A stretch of 64,000 nt of DNA from Pohlia nutans. Taxonomy: Eukaryota; Streptophyta; Bryopsida; Bryales; Mniaceae. Position numbers and translations under genes: made by a program. The stretch is from assembly GCA_022496805.1 (NCBI GenBank), contig CM040094.1, positions 18,003,501 through 18,067,500 of the forward strand, given 5' to 3'. The notes beneath the pieces were generated by a model. That model made no database searches and was not told the origin of the DNA. It saw only the letters and a program-made list of their open reading frames with translations. Positions 1 through 12,029 of the stretch are shown here, in pieces; the first letter of the stretch is position 1, and every line of letters begins with the position of its first letter.

Positions 1-189
1 TTATGTTTCAAAATTTATAGAAAAATATCACTAATAGCAATTAAAGATCTAACCGTATAGATTGAATCTAAATTTCAAAATGTATAACTTTCATTCATAC
101 ACCAAGTTTCAAATATTCATGTTAGTTGCATTTTATAATGCATCTTTGCAAAACTGCCCAAATTGGACATAGGTGAGGACGTTTAGGGG
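1..189 (+). mobile_element. TTAA-element, family A, right end only
   Basis: The segment ends in GACGTTTAGGGG followed by TTAA at 190-193. The internal text (the AACCGTAT motif, then a stretch with TTGCATTTTATAATGCATC) matches the right part of the intact family A copy at 44376-44930. The left end lies outside the window. No coding capacity. Confidence 0.6.
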
Positions 190-193
190 TTAA

Positions 194-588
194 AATTTTA
201 TTTCTCAAAAAGTAATTTTTTAATAGTTTTGGGCAATTTTTTGCACTCATGGCAAATAGATCCAATTGGTTTAAAATTCTGTTTGAGATTATGAGCCTCC
301 ATTCACAAGTTATAGCCAAAATTCAGAGTGGGGTAGCAAAGAATATTTTCTTTGATATTTTGAAACACCCTCCTAAATTTTATTTATAATTTTTGAATTG
401 AGGCTCAAAAATTCAAACATATTTTTGGATATGAATTTGAACTTGATCCCCAACTTTTTATAGTCCAAAGCGATTTCAAAAAAACAAATTTAGTATGCAA
501 AAATGGTCTTCAAATTCTACTGAGTTCCAAAATACCAAATTGTAAATGTATATGTAAGAAAAAATAATTCATTATTCGTCAAATTCTA
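194..588. other. AT-rich spacer
   Basis: No gene, RNA or recognisable repeat seen. The short ORFs here have no conserved-looking composition. Confidence 0.5.
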
Positions 589-704
589 ATGGTGGTGAGT
601 TGGTTAGATGTTGAGTCAAAAGTGTGAGGTTCCATGTTCAAACCCAAGTAGCAACTGTGGATGTATAATTTGACTACTCAGAGGCACCTCGCTACCAAAA
701 AAAA
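589..704 (+). mobile_element. tRNA-derived SINE-like repeat
   Basis: A box-A-like stretch (GGTGAGTTGGTTAGATG) at about 593-610 is followed 25-30 bases later by a box-B-like ATGTTCAAACCC at 634-645, then a tail that ends in A8 at 697-704. This order (RNA polymerase III promoter boxes, unrelated tail, oligo-A) is that of a short interspersed retroposon. A related head is present at 55693-55768. No clear target duplication was found, so the boundaries are approximate. Confidence 0.5.
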
Positions 705-2018
705 GTTTTCTACTTGAAAAGCCCGAGTAGAGGAATTTTCTATTTTTATTCTTATTTGATTATTTAATTATTATTTGATCAGATCATTAGAAAAGAATAA
801 AAAATTCTGTTGATTATTGTCATGTACAACTTGTCCAAATCAACTGAAAATATCAACGCTTCTCTGTTGATTTGAAAACTAAATTTTCTAGTAGTGAAAG
901 ATGGCGCTGACATGTTCTACTCCAAAAGCGTTGTACAATGCCATTCAATGATTGTACGTTTCTTTTTGCGACGCCACCGCGGCATATATTCATAGCTCAC
1001 CCGTCGCATTTCCAGACGATCCGCTATTGGCCTCATACGGTGATGTGAATGCCACGATTGACTCGCTGGTGCAATTTTTGTTTCAAATTTTTTTGTGAGC
1101 GCTTGTTACATCATTGTAATGCCACCTACAAGGGCGGTCTCCTCAAGCTTCACAACACGATTTTACATAAAGCATAACATTCCCGATAACATTGCCACAC
1201 AAGACTGCGTGCTATTGCTAACAATGCATTTTGCAAAAAAATTACATACTATGGCAATCATGAGCCTCATAAAAATTGTGCATGACCTCAAACATACACA
1301 AAGACAATCGGAATGGTTCAAATTCCAAATTCTCGTTGTTCAAGCTAAGAGGTATTTTGGGTCCGACTGTATTCGCGGGATACGGTGGTATATATGAAGA
1401 GCCCGGGGGCCGATCAAGGATCAATTCAATTGTTGAAAGAGTCTGTGTTTTATATGTTCAATTCTTTCATATGCTTTTTAAAAAGAAAATGAAAATGAAA
1501 ATGAGCATTTGAATCATTTGTTTGTAAATCAATGTTCAATCATTTATTAAATATAAGTTTTTGAATTTTTGACAATTATATGCAATATCATTTATTCACT
1601 TGTAAAGTGAAACAAATTATGTAGATTTTTTTATTACAAACTTGTTTAGATAACTACATATGGTTGTCAAGGTAATTTGAAAAAATAAATAAATTTATGG
1701 AACATGGCCTAACATTGAAAATGATATAAAATAGTTGAGAATTTACAAACTAGTTTAAAAGTAAGTCACATTAATGGTTAAAATAAGAATGATCAATTTT
1801 TAATCCTAGTCCCTAATATATTTTTCATACCACTCATATTTTTTAGATATTTAATATTTTATAAAAATAAATCTCAATGTCTCATTCAAGTATACACATA
1901 TGTATTTTTATTTTGGTTTGGACAAAAATTGCAAGTTTCAATTAGACTTTGACTTTTTACAGTTTATAACTTTGCATGATTTTATTTTGAATATGTAAAT
2001 GTTACAATTTTAAATTGT
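705..2018. other. intergenic, partly less AT-rich
   Basis: About 895-1420 is visibly richer in G+C than its surroundings and has short open frames on both strands, but none longer than 100 codons and none recognisable. It may be a decayed gene or transposon fragment. 1430-2018 is plain AT-rich sequence downstream of the next gene. Confidence 0.4.
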
Positions 2019-4172
2019 TCAATGATGACTTAATGAACAACCTCCTTTTGGTGGATTTATTGAGCTTTGTGATGATGGTTGAACATGTGGTTCGCAAGGT
2101 GATTTAGATTGATGATAAGGAGGTTCAGACAATTGACAAGGTGGTTTTTGTTGATAACCGCGTGATGATTCAGGTGATCTACTTCTATTCAAATGATTAG
2201 GAGATCTAAGAGATTGCATTTCTGATGAAGTTTGAGTAGTTGAATGATTCATAGTAGGCCGTACATTATTTTGAGCGCAAAGACCAAATGGAAGACATAA
2301 AAAGGATGATTGATTCTCTCGGGGTGTAGAAAGAGGTGTAGCTTTAAATGTTTGTGAATAACTAAATGGACTACCTACATGATATATGAAGCATTCAGGG
2401 CAAGTAGAAATAGATTTAGGAATAGTAAAGTTAAAACAAGATGGGTTGGACAAAGGTGATGCACTTCCAGAATTTGAGTTACTATGGCAAACATCTTCGG
2501 TATGTTCACAAGTGTAGGACATAGAAGTGGGTGGTTGTTCAGAAGGCAATTGTTTACTTGGCAATGGTGGAGATTTACGAGTACAAGGAAAAGGATGGGA
2601 AAGATCTAAAGGTTTGGCTGTCTCTGAACAATGATAAATCTTAACTCTTTCTTCACAAGGAGAGGGTTTAATTTTTGTTTGACAAAAAGATTGTTGAAAA
2701 GGTTTCATAGGTGGATCATCACTACAATTTGATGAAGAAGCTTGAGATGTACAACTAGGAGGGAGGGACGTTTGAGGAAGTTTACATGAAGTAAGAATAG
2801 GTGGTTTAGGAGATGTTTGATGTGGAGACTCACGTGGTAATGGAGGAGGTGACTCTGCTCTACATGGATGAGATGGTCTTGGAGATGTTTGACATGAAGA
2901 TTGGCGTAGTATTGGTTGTGGAGATTGTTCTCTACATGGAGGAGGTAGTTTTAGAGATGTTTGACACGAAGATTGGCGTAATATTGGCGGTGGAGACTCT
3001 TCCCTACATGGAAGTTTATTAGATGGGGTGGCATCAATGGTTGGAGTAGGACTTGAGGTTTGAGTAGGAGGGCTTATTGAATGTGAAGATTGCGAAGAAT
3101 GCGGGGTAATAAAATTAAAACATGAAGGAAGTAGTGATGCACAATCTGAACTTGAATTTGATTGTACATTTTTGGGTGGGGATGTTTTTGATATGGATTT
3201 GGAAAATAGTTGTTGATTTTGGGATGAACAAGATGTAGTGTGTGGTTTAGAGGCTTGTTTTTGAGTTTGAAGTTGTGATTCCGGTGATTTAATGAGTGAT
3301 TTTTGTACTTTATCTGAAAAATGATGGGTAGGAGATGAAGGTCGAGAGTTGACTTGGGAGCTTAATGCTGCATTTTTGTTACCAGATTCAACATGTGGAT
3401 TTAGGAATTGCAAACAATTGGTTGTAGAAGGTACATGTCTTGGACTAACTTCTCTGGGTTTTGAATTAACTTCTATGGATTTTGAACTAACTTCTGTGGG
3501 TTTTGAACTAACTTCTGTAGTTTTTGAACTGAAACGTGGAGATAAGTTAGAAAAACAATTCAGAGGAGGAATTGAAGGTGAATCTGATGGATAGCAACCA
3601 AAAGTTTTTGAATCAGGACATGCCAAATTGGAAGTTAATATTTTTGGACAAGAAATTGATGTTGATAGCTTAGGAGGACTTGTTTTACATTGAGGGGAAG
3701 TGATTTGAAAACGAGAAGGTAATGCAGTTCGATCGTGAGGAGGAGAACATGATCGACATAGTACTATGTTATTTTTAATAGGAGGTTTTGGACATGTAAT
3801 AGGAGGTTTGTGTAATGCAGCACATGAATAGCGGGGTATGTTAGAAAGTGTTATACCACTGGAAATTGGTGGAGTTGAAATGGTTGAAGGAAGTACAATA
3901 GTATTTTCCCAAGGTTGAAGTAATTTTGGTGGTGAACATCTTCCAATTGATAACGAGCTTGATACATTTTCTTCATGAACTCCACAATGGGCATGTGAAG
4001 TGGTTTGCATGGCCATTATTTTATTTTCTTTTGAAACATTGTTGCCATAATCTTGACTAGGACAAAAATTACATAATGAGTGTAAATCATGTGTATGTCT
4101 TATACCTTGCATTTTTGAATCACTTGATGAAGGTAACAAAATTTCGATATTTCTTTTGTCGTTGTAGTTCAT
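2019..4172 (-). CDS. Ser/Pro/Cys-rich repeat protein, unknown
   Basis: A single uninterrupted frame of 717 codons in AT-rich DNA, far too long to be chance. I do not recognise it. The product is low-complexity: rich in Ser, Pro, Thr, Gln, Lys and unusually rich in Cys, with almost no long hydrophobic stretch, no signal peptide and no membrane segment. Internal repeats are visible: a roughly 24-residue unit containing SPPPILRQSSCQTSP occurs three times near the middle; a short unit of the type KPTEVSSK occurs four times earlier; the motif SCFNF(I/T) with a following P occurs twice about 240 residues apart. An in-frame TGA lies two codons upstream of the chosen ATG, so the start is either this one or an internal splice. 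A coiled-coil ORF in the same orientation begins 447 bases upstream. Probably a disordered structural or scaffold protein; function cannot be stated. Confidence 0.7.
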   Translation of the reverse strand: MNYNDKRNIEILLPSSSDSKMQGIRHTHDLHSLCNFCPSQDYGNNVSKENKIMAMQTTSHAHCGVHEENVSSSLSIGRCSPPKLLQPWENTIVLPSTISTPPISSGITLSNIPRYSCAALHKPPITCPKPPIKNNIVLCRSCSPPHDRTALPSRFQITSPQCKTSPPKLSTSISCPKILTSNLACPDSKTFGCYPSDSPSIPPLNCFSNLSPRFSSKTTEVSSKPTEVSSKSIEVNSKPREVSPRHVPSTTNCLQFLNPHVESGNKNAALSSQVNSRPSSPTHHFSDKVQKSLIKSPESQLQTQKQASKPHTTSCSSQNQQLFSKSISKTSPPKNVQSNSSSDCASLLPSCFNFITPHSSQSSHSISPPTQTSSPTPTIDATPSNKLPCREESPPPILRQSSCQTSLKLPPPCREQSPQPILRQSSCQTSPRPSHPCRAESPPPLPRESPHQTSPKPPILTSCKLPQTSLPPSCTSQASSSNCSDDPPMKPFQQSFCQTKIKPSPCEERVKIYHCSETAKPLDLSHPFPCTRKSPPLPSKQLPSEQPPTSMSYTCEHTEDVCHSNSNSGSASPLSNPSCFNFTIPKSISTCPECFIYHVGSPFSYSQTFKATPLSTPRENQSSFLCLPFGLCAQNNVRPTMNHSTTQTSSEMQSLRSPNHLNRSRSPESSRGYQQKPPCQLSEPPYHQSKSPCEPHVQPSSQSSINPPKGGCSLSHH

Positions 4173-4618
4173 TTTTCATTGCAAAACCAACAACAAAGTA
4201 TAATAAAAAATTGTAAAAAAATAAGTACATTGGATTAAATCCTTCAACTTCAAACATTGTCAATGCAATGTTATGTGTTTTTCTTATATAATTAAGATTA
4301 AAAAATAATGATTTAAAATTTTAACATTTAATGACTAATTTTTTTGAATTTTTTTTGTGTGCAAAAAAATTCAATATTAGTTGTATGATGCCAAATTTCC
4401 ACTTTAAATTTTAAAATCATTCGTTTGATGTTGTTAAAATGCTTGTTTAATATGAAGTTTTTGAAAAATTTACAAAATTATTTAATATCATTCAATGCAT
4501 TATTTAAACATCATATTTCATCAATACTAATTTTTCAAGTCTAATTTATCTAAATGTGAATTTTATAATTTCAAATGGAAATTGAAATATTGCATTGGCA
4601 TTTTTTAATCTTAAAAAA

Positions 4619-5050
4619 TTACCATTTTTGTCGTTTTGCTTTTTGAAGCATTAATTTGTGCAATCTCTTTTGCATCTTCAATTCGTCATTAGTAAGTTCA
4701 TCATTACAATGGAACTTTTCTTTTAAGTACACATTAATGGTTAATCCAAGCATTTTTGTTTGAGCTTCCATTTTTTGTTTTAGATCATTTATATCTTGCA
4801 ATGAATATTCTACATTTTTATTACTATTTAAGGCTTTTGATGTTTCGGTTTGAAAATGATGGTCTTTACAACATGTATTGTTTTTATTTTGAGAATGAAT
4901 TTGGCTTTTAAGTTCATCAACCTTAGATAATAATTGTCTTTGAGATGCTTGTAAATGACTTATTTCAGATTTCAAAATATTAATTTTAGATTGTTGTAAG
5001 TCCTTTTCTAAATTTACTTTTCGAAGTACACATGATAGATCGTCTGACAT
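4619..5050 (-). CDS. small coiled-coil protein, unknown
   Basis: 143 codons from ATG at 5050 to TAA. The sequence is charged and heptad-like over residues 1-55 (LEKDLQQSKINILKSEIS and the following stretch) and again at about 85-140, with a central polar gap containing CC, so it is predicted to form one or two coiled coils. It ends in a basic tail (KAKRQKW). A TATA-like element lies about 40 bases upstream of the ATG. It precedes the Ser/Pro/Cys-rich ORF on the same strand with the same AT-rich codon use. I tried to join the two by splicing (a possible GTAATT donor overlaps the stop) but found no acceptor that keeps frame, so I leave them separate. No family recognised. Confidence 0.5.
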   Translation of the reverse strand: MSDDLSCVLRKVNLEKDLQQSKINILKSEISHLQASQRQLLSKVDELKSQIHSQNKNNTCCKDHHFQTETSKALNSNKNVEYSLQDINDLKQKMEAQTKMLGLTINVYLKEKFHCNDELTNDELKMQKRLHKLMLQKAKRQKW

Positions 5051-5088
5051 AGTTAAGATCTAATATGTAAATGCATATCTAATCTCCA

Positions 5089-5100
5089 CATATATATAAC
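5089..5100 (-). promoter_or_regulatory. candidate TATA box of the coiled-coil gene
   Basis: On the minus strand GTTATATATATG lies 39-50 bases upstream of the ATG at 5050, which would place a transcription start a few bases before the start codon. The surroundings are AT-rich, so chance occurrence is possible. Confidence 0.35.
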
Positions 5101-5298
5101 AAGAGGTGTCATAAATTGTAAAATGTGTACAAGAAATTCACCAATTTTTTATAATAGCTTTGCAATAATATTTGAATACAAGACAAACTTGAGAATTAGG
5201 GTTTCAAACCATCATTAAAATATGCATTTAACTATAATAGAGTCATTGCAAATTAGAAATTATTTTTATTTTTTAAATTAATAAATAAATTCATTTAA

Positions 5299-6505
5299 CC
5301 CCTAAAGGACTGGAGTGTTTTTCCTCCAAAAACACTCCAATGCTGCCATTTTTACTCCCCGATGCAAAAAATCCAAAAGAATGTTATTTTTTACCTTCTA
5401 ACCGTAAGATCTTGTCCTAAACTATTTGAAAAACATACGCAACAATTTTCGTTGATTTTGACCGCACGGACTGCAAGATAATTGAGTTTGATGGAAAAAA
5501 ACACCCAAAAAAAACACATGCCCGAAAATTTCAGATGCGTTTGACCACAGCTACATCAAAAAAACCTCACTACCGAAACTTGTTGCACTTCACTTTCACA
5601 TTCTATATGATGTTACTTAGTTGTGTACCAATTTTCGTTGCGTTTGGAGATGTTTAGGATGTTGAATAACACCTTGCACTTGTTGGGGGTTTAAAAGTTC
5701 AGAAAAGACTATATGTTTTTGGAATTGCAATATTTTCGACTTTCTTTATTCAAAATACGAATCCGAGCGGTGAAACACAAGTACATTCCACCCTCTACAG
5801 AATGGCGAAAAAAAATTTGAAAAAAAATAAAATCTCCAAGTTTTAGAAGACATGTAGCACATTTTCTAAGAATTTTGGGGGTTAGGGGGGAAATAAAGGG
5901 TGGAGGAAGGGAATTGAAGTGCCAACCCATTCCAATGTTCATGACCCTACTAACTCTCAAGGTACACTGCCACGTGACAATCCCTCATTGGACGATTTTT
6001 ATTTCCTACATTTTATTTTTAAAAATGATTTTATTTTTCAAATTTTTAAATAATGTTTTTAATTATGAAATTGAACTTTTAGTTTAAAATGATATTTTAA
6101 ATTTAAAATAATACTTTTCAATTTAAAATAATAATTTTTATTTTAAAAAATATATTTTTAAATTTTTATAAAATATTATTTTAAATTTTTTTTATGAGTT
6201 TGGAAAACGGGGTGGTCTTCGGCCCCCACAGTCCACCCCATTTTCCACACACTGCCCATCTTGTTGCCCCCCCCTAAAATTCAACTATTTCTCTACTGCC
6301 CTGGTGCCCTTTCTCCCGAAAAAAACACATTTCCCCTCATAACTTTCACATACGGTGTCGGAATTCAAAAAAAAAAGAATACCCATTTTCGTGGCACATT
6401 GGGAATCTACTATTAAATTTCCTTCAAAATTCCATTAAAAATGTGTTCACCGGAACCTACCCGATTCTCTAAATGTCCTAGTTAGGACACTTGGTCCTTT
6501 AGGGG
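5299..6505. mobile_element. TTAA-element, family H, 1207 bp
   Basis: Left end CCCCTAAAGGACTGGAGTG after TTAA (5295-5298); right end is the inverse of CCCCTAAAGGACCAAGTG before TTAA (6506-6509). The first 13 bases of the inverted repeat match exactly. The inside contains no ORF beyond about 80 codons and no transposase, so it is non-autonomous. A shorter relative lies at 31129-31685; both share a block near one end reading GGTAGGTTC and AGTGTCCTA on opposite orientations. This is the longest copy in the window and the best place to look for remnants of a parent element. Confidence 0.75.
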
Positions 6506-6509
6506 TTAA

Positions 6510-6930
6510 ATTTTTAAAATTTTGGTCTATGATGGAAAGTTTGAATAGTACTCACAAATGTTCATCACAACCTATTCACATGTTATTTCACTTTTTTCAT
6601 TTTCCCTTTACAAATATTATCCTACTTTTTATAGAGATCTTTTCATTTAATATGCGTATTAAAAAAATGCATATTCATACAACAAAACTTTATTTTCATG
6701 TCATAAAATATTGAAATTTTAGTTTTAATATTCAAATTATTTTTATTTGTCCATTATGAATAGTATTTCATTTATCTATTTCATATAATGGAACAAATTT
6801 TTCAATGTTTGAAACACTATTTTCATGAATAAGCTCTTTTCAATCACTAGCTTAGTGCAAACACTTATCTCAGGGGCAAAATAGGCCCGGTTGGTTGGTA
6901 CAAATTTCTTGCCATAATAACTCACCCCCG
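6510..6930. other. AT-rich spacer
   Basis: Nothing supportable; only short AT-driven ORFs. Confidence 0.5.
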
Positions 6931-7489
6931 GTATGCAACTCCCATATTATTCATAGGGGGCATCAGGATTAAAACGCTTTAGAAGACAACTTTTGTAAAA
7001 ATTATATCAAATTATATAAAAATAAAATAATCAAAAAGTTAGGTGAAGACCACATTAAAAAAAATGAGATGTAGAGAATGTTGGGTTGCATATTTATTAA
7101 AAAAAATCTCCACAACGTATATAAAAAATTGGAACACCTATGTATAATTTTTAAAAATCCATACAAGAAGTTGCCTCTAATGAAAATTAAAAGTCATTGG
7201 CGGTGTTTTTTTTATAGTAAAACAATCCCAAAATTTTATTTAAAAGCCCAAAAAGTTGGATAGCTTGGCCTATGCTACATATATTAATAAAGCTCATATA
7301 ATTAGTTTTTTAATGCTATTATTGTCTTCAAGGAAGATTTAGCTCCTGTAAATTATCACATTTTTTGGATTCTTTATTAGGAAGGCTACAAGAGTTTCTT
7401 ACATTAAAACAAATTACATCACTTGAAATTGGACTAAAATGAAATATAAGTGATTATAATCAAGGCCATATAATATGGGAGTTGCATAC
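6931..7489. mobile_element. 559-bp element with 19-bp terminal inverted repeats
   Basis: GTATGCAACTCCCATATTA at 6931-6949 recurs perfectly inverted at 7471-7489. The interior is AT-rich without a plausible transposase. No target duplication is evident at the flanks. Superfamily not assigned. Confidence 0.55.
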
Positions 7490-7500
7490 TTGAGAACTCA

Positions 7501-7722
7501 CTACACTAAATAGGTAGATTAGTGTTAGATAATTATAAGATTTGAAAATATTATAGATTTTTACTCTCGACAAAAAAAATTACCAAAGACATTGATTCCA
7601 ATACTATTGAAAGATCCCCATCTTGACCAATATAGAGGGTAAAAAAATTGGTCAACAGTAAAAACTTACAACATGTTTATGTAAATTAGTGTATCTAACA
7701 CTAATCTACCTATTTAGTGTAG
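7501..7722. mobile_element. MITE K, copy 1 (222 bp)
   Basis: Starts CTACACTAAATAGGTAG and ends with its inverse; the inverted repeats extend about 31 bases per side. It is almost identical along its whole length to the copy at 40935-41156, which points to recent movement. Both copies are preceded by CA and followed by TAG, so the true termini may extend a few bases further (CACTACACTAAATAG). The CACTA-like start suggests the CACTA/EnSpm superfamily, but no clean 3-bp duplication supports it. Confidence 0.75.
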
Positions 7723-7962
7723 TAGCACTAAGTCATATATCACACCATTGCTCAAACGGATCCAATAAGAATCAAACCTAGACCACTCAAATGTGATACA
7801 TCGCCCTTCACCACCCAACCAAAGAACTCATGACTTGGAAATACTACTAAATACAAAAACACACCTTATACTCAAACAAATACCCAACCATTAGTGCATG
7901 GTTACTTTTATTGTGTTACTTGTTACTAAAGTGTTCATTTCCGGAAGGGGAGAGTAGTTTTA

Positions 7963-8375
7963 TTCCAATGGCCCTCTACCTTATGGGCACTGGGTCATTG
8001 ACATTACGAACATATACCTTACTCACCCCGGCCTCGAAAGAGGACCAAAGTTTCTATCTATCTATCTTCATGAATAATATTTTTCTAGTGCTTTTGAAAT
8101 AATGAAGCATAAAATCATACCAAGGCTTTACTCTCTATATTAATATTAATGATAAAAATAAAAATAAAAATTGATTACTTGGTAACTAAATCAAACAAAT
8201 GCATGCTTGATGATTGCAAATATAAATCTAGTATAAATAACGGTGTTCAATATACCAAGATCAATAATTGTAGATAGATAGATAAAAACTCCGGGCTTCT
8301 TTTGAGGCCGGCGTGAATAGAGTGTCTGTTCGTCTTGACAATGAGCCACTGCCCACTGGACAAAGGGCCATTGTT
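7963..8375. mobile_element. foldback element, ~105-bp arms
   Basis: The stretch CAATGGCCCTCTACCTTATG... at 7963-8072 recurs inverted and diverged at about 8272-8375 (both arms contain GCCGGCGTGA/CACCCCGGCC and end on GATA/TATC repeats). The arms are richer in G+C than the AT-rich centre. Looks like a decayed foldback transposon. Confidence 0.5.
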
Positions 8376-11300
8376 CAATAATTGTATATATTACCTTTAT
8401 GTGGTGTTTCTATGGATAAAATTAATTATTTGAACTCCAAGAAAAGAAGGCCAAGTTCTGATATACCAATTTGTTTGCAAAGTCATGAATTAATGACATT
8501 TGATATTGCAAAATTTCTTAGATGTACGAAGCTCGGTAGATTGTATCTTCAAGTAACATTTCGATCAATGTTCACAATTGAAATGTTTTGCAATAGAATT
8601 TTAGTGAGAAATTGAAACATTATGAATCTCTCATTGTACTAAATCAACATAGATGTGGGCATTTGGATGGTACGGTCCACTAGAATTCTTGTCCAGTTAT
8701 CCTTGTGCACTCTTTTGAGGATCTTGAGAATCTGAAAATTCATTTCGGAGAGAGAAAAATATTCTTTTGAAATTTAAAGTAGGAGAATAGACCATACCAA
8801 CAAAAGAGAAAACATAATTGATATAATTTTTTTTTAAATGGCATTATGTTTTAATGGAGTATGAAATAAAGGGTAAACTAGTGCATTGTCACAGTGCATA
8901 AGATGCACTTTAAATTTTAAAAGTTAGAGAAGAAGAACAAAGGGTTGTGGATGGAGCTTTGAGCTATGAGTTTTTTCTAGTATTCAAATATGTGAAGAAA
9001 AATATCTTTGAGTTTTTTCAATTTTTTTTTAAATGATTAAAGTTTCAAATTTTAAAAATGTGTTATTTTTAGGAGGGATTAATTATTTCTCTATTTAAAT
9101 TTTTTTTGACCGATTTCCTTTTTTAATGTTCTTGAGAATGAAATTTTGAAGGTTGGCTCATTTTTTGAATTTTTAATATAGAATCAAACGTGAGTTATAT
9201 TTACATTCAAAGTTTGATCATAAATTGGTAAAACTGTTATTAAGATGGGAATTTTGATACTCAAAATCTTCAACATAAAATCATATTATCATTGTAAAAT
9301 TTTATTTTTTGAATAACATGTACACAAATGTAGAAGTCAGTTCACTCATTTTTCATTGAATGATTGCTACGTAATTTGAAAGTTAATTTGAAAGTTAATT
9401 TTTTAAACAAAATACTAAAAGTGCACAATTGTGCATCAATATGTATTTGGTTCACTAAGAGGAAACAGTGAACCGTACCATACAAACGCCCATGAATCCT
9501 ATTTGAAAAATCTTGAGATGTCTTCTACATGGGAACGAACTATCATGTATTTAATTTTTGGTATTATACACTTTTATGATATGTATTTAATAACAATTTG
9601 TAGGATAGAAAAAACAAAACACATAAAATAATAAGATAAATACTAAACAAGTACATACTTTTGTGATTTTATTAAGGTTTTGTCTCAAGAATAAGTTTTA
9701 AGAATAATCATTGAGGTTGCCTCGAGGGTTGCCTAAAGAGAAAGATGCATCTTTGGCTTGTTTTTATGTTACTGTATCACCTAGAATAAAAAATATGCTT
9801 TATTTGATAATGCATCAAATACTGAGAAGTTATTGTGATAAACATGTCAATAATGTGATATTTAGAATTATAGAATATAAAGGGAGAGGACATTTAACTT
9901 ACAAGTGCAAACTAGATAACAACAATTTCAACACAAGCCCTTGTAATGGAACTCGTCAATCATCGAGGAGGTCACTCTTTGTATCTTTTGAGTATCACGT
10001 GTGAACAAAGGGTATTTAAAACTACCCTAAAAATTTTAAAAATTTAGTACTATAATTAGTAATATTTCAAGAATATTCTTATTTTTATTCTCATAATGAA
10101 TTGCGAGCATCCTATATTAATGTAAATCATTTATAAAAATTATTTTCAAAGATTTATTTGCACCCTATTCTTGTTTGCACGTTGTTACGTAATATTTGGA
10201 AGTGACCTCCGCGACCGTCAATCCAATCACAAAAGCCATAAAGGCTTCAAATGTACCCAATTAGTGCTCTACATTTTGTGTATAGTTGTTGCTCAACCTA
10301 TAGCTATTAATTGAAGAGACGTTTCAGGTTTACTTAAATATTAACATTTGTAAATAAACATAATCAATAACACCGATGCTCATGTCAATGTAACATGGAC
10401 TGTAATTGAGATATACTTATGATTAAATAAAATAATTTATTTATTGAAGTAACCTTGAAAATAACCTTACTTATTGAAGATGACATAGGGATTATTTATC
10501 TTCTAAATTGACTTTGAAATAGAAATATTATTCAACATACTTGAATTTAGCAACCTTGGTTTGGTCCTTTTTCAATGGTCTAATTCCATAACCCCTTTTT
10601 AATGAGAAAATCTTCAATTGAAGATTTACAATCCTAAATAGATATATACCTAGATTTATTCGCATTAATAAAACTCCCATCTTTCATAGACACCTCTTGT
10701 TTGTCTACATCTTGTATATATATAATACAATCACCATGACATTTTCAAGTTGTCTCTAAAAGGGTGTTTTACAAGTGTGTTTACTATAGTTGGGAGTATC
10801 TATGTCTGTTTATAATAGTTTGTTAAGCACCAAAACTATCATTTTAAATTCAAGATATGAGAGTCTATACTAAAGAAAGATTGTAAAGAATTAGAACATC
10901 TTATGTACCCTAATACTTTGAATCAAGAGTTATTTACAAATTTTGAGAATTGAAATACAAAGTGTTTTCAGTGATTGATCAATCTTTCTATTGTTCTTCC
11001 TAACTAATTCCATTGGGAGGTTTGTGAAGTTTATATTGGGGCCAAAAATCCTATGTTAGGAGGGGCTAACTTGGAGAAAATGGGACTAATGTGGAAAGTT
11101 TTTAGCCCCCTTTTATTTTAAGATTAGTCTCGCCCTACTATCTAATATGGACCAAAATTTTAAGAATTTATTTTTTGCATTTTTTTAATTAAAAAAGAAA
11201 AAACTTCAAAAGTTCAAGTGCCAAATCTTTTTTTAAAAAAATTAATTAAATAATCTGCACCCTATGGTCAGATTGTCTGAATCCATACAGTAATGCAATC

Positions 11301-11570
11301 CTCTCACTATTCATACATGACATACTTCATGACATTCTTTGACACTTGTCTTTGTACCCTTGCAAAAAAATCTAAACTTTTTTCGCTCAACATCTTGGGC
11401 TTATAATATCTTATATCTCCTCAATTCATTCATGCACTCTACAGTGATTGTTAATAATAATTTGAAACACGTACAAACCGATTCTAAGAAAGACTTTACT
11501 TAGAACTAGTTAGCTTCCTTATTGAGAACCTATTCATATTTCTTTCCATTAATTTTACTCTTAACCCCTA
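8376..11570. other. 3.2-kb gene-free AT-rich region
   Basis: Several ORFs of 60-100 codons occur (for example 9711-10004 on the plus strand) but they begin and end in repeat-like AT-rich sequence, and none resembles a known protein. The phrase GAGGGTTGCCTAAA near 9724 recurs near 36597, so part of this stretch belongs to a dispersed repeat. Confidence 0.4.
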
Positions 11571-11574
11571 AACA

Positions 11575-11690
11575 TTCACCCCTTTTTAGATTTGGAGAAT
11601 TACAAAGACTCATTCTATAATGCAACTAAGAGGGATATTTTGAACTTGATGTATGAGTAAAAGTTGTACATTATGAATTTTAGATTCTAT
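11575..11690. mobile_element. TTAA-element, family A, left-end fragment
   Basis: CCCCTAAACATTCACCCC follows TTAA at 11571-11574; the next hundred bases match the left part of the copy at 24961 (TATAATGCAACTAAGAGGGATATTTTGAA... type text). Truncated after about 116 bases. Confidence 0.55.
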
Positions 11691-11839
11691 CTACCATCCC
11701 TGGCCTTTGTAAGAGAAGAGAATTAATTACATCAACAAAGACCGAGTCCATTACAAAAATTAGAGGTTAAATACTTCAGTTGGTCCAGAGTCCAGAGACA
11801 ATGGTAAATCAAGTAGTGCATGGTGCTATTGCACTAGTA

Positions 11840-12029
11840 CACTAGTAGGAATTGTGTGGTTTTCACTTACTATAATTGAAAAAGGAACGAAACCACGAGG
11901 CACATGGGTTGTATGAGTGCTAGTGAGTGGTTTTGGTCACAAGAAAACAAAAATATAAACATAATATTCAGCCACTGTTCCCTATTCCCACAAAATGGGG
12001 AATGATAAAGGACAAGTCTTCTAGTAGTG
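11840..12029. mobile_element. CACTA-type MITE, copy 1 (190 bp)
   Basis: Begins CACTAGTAGGAA and ends CTTCTAGTAGTG. About 190 bp, similar over its whole length to 62028-62221. The flanking triplets (GTA, AGA) differ, so this copy has diverged or been trimmed. Non-coding. Confidence 0.65.

Noticed and set aside
4172..5050. Joining the coiled-coil ORF and the Ser/Pro/Cys-rich ORF into one spliced gene
   Set aside because: A GTAATT donor exists at the end of the first, but no acceptor near the start of the second keeps an open frame; the closest one creates a stop.
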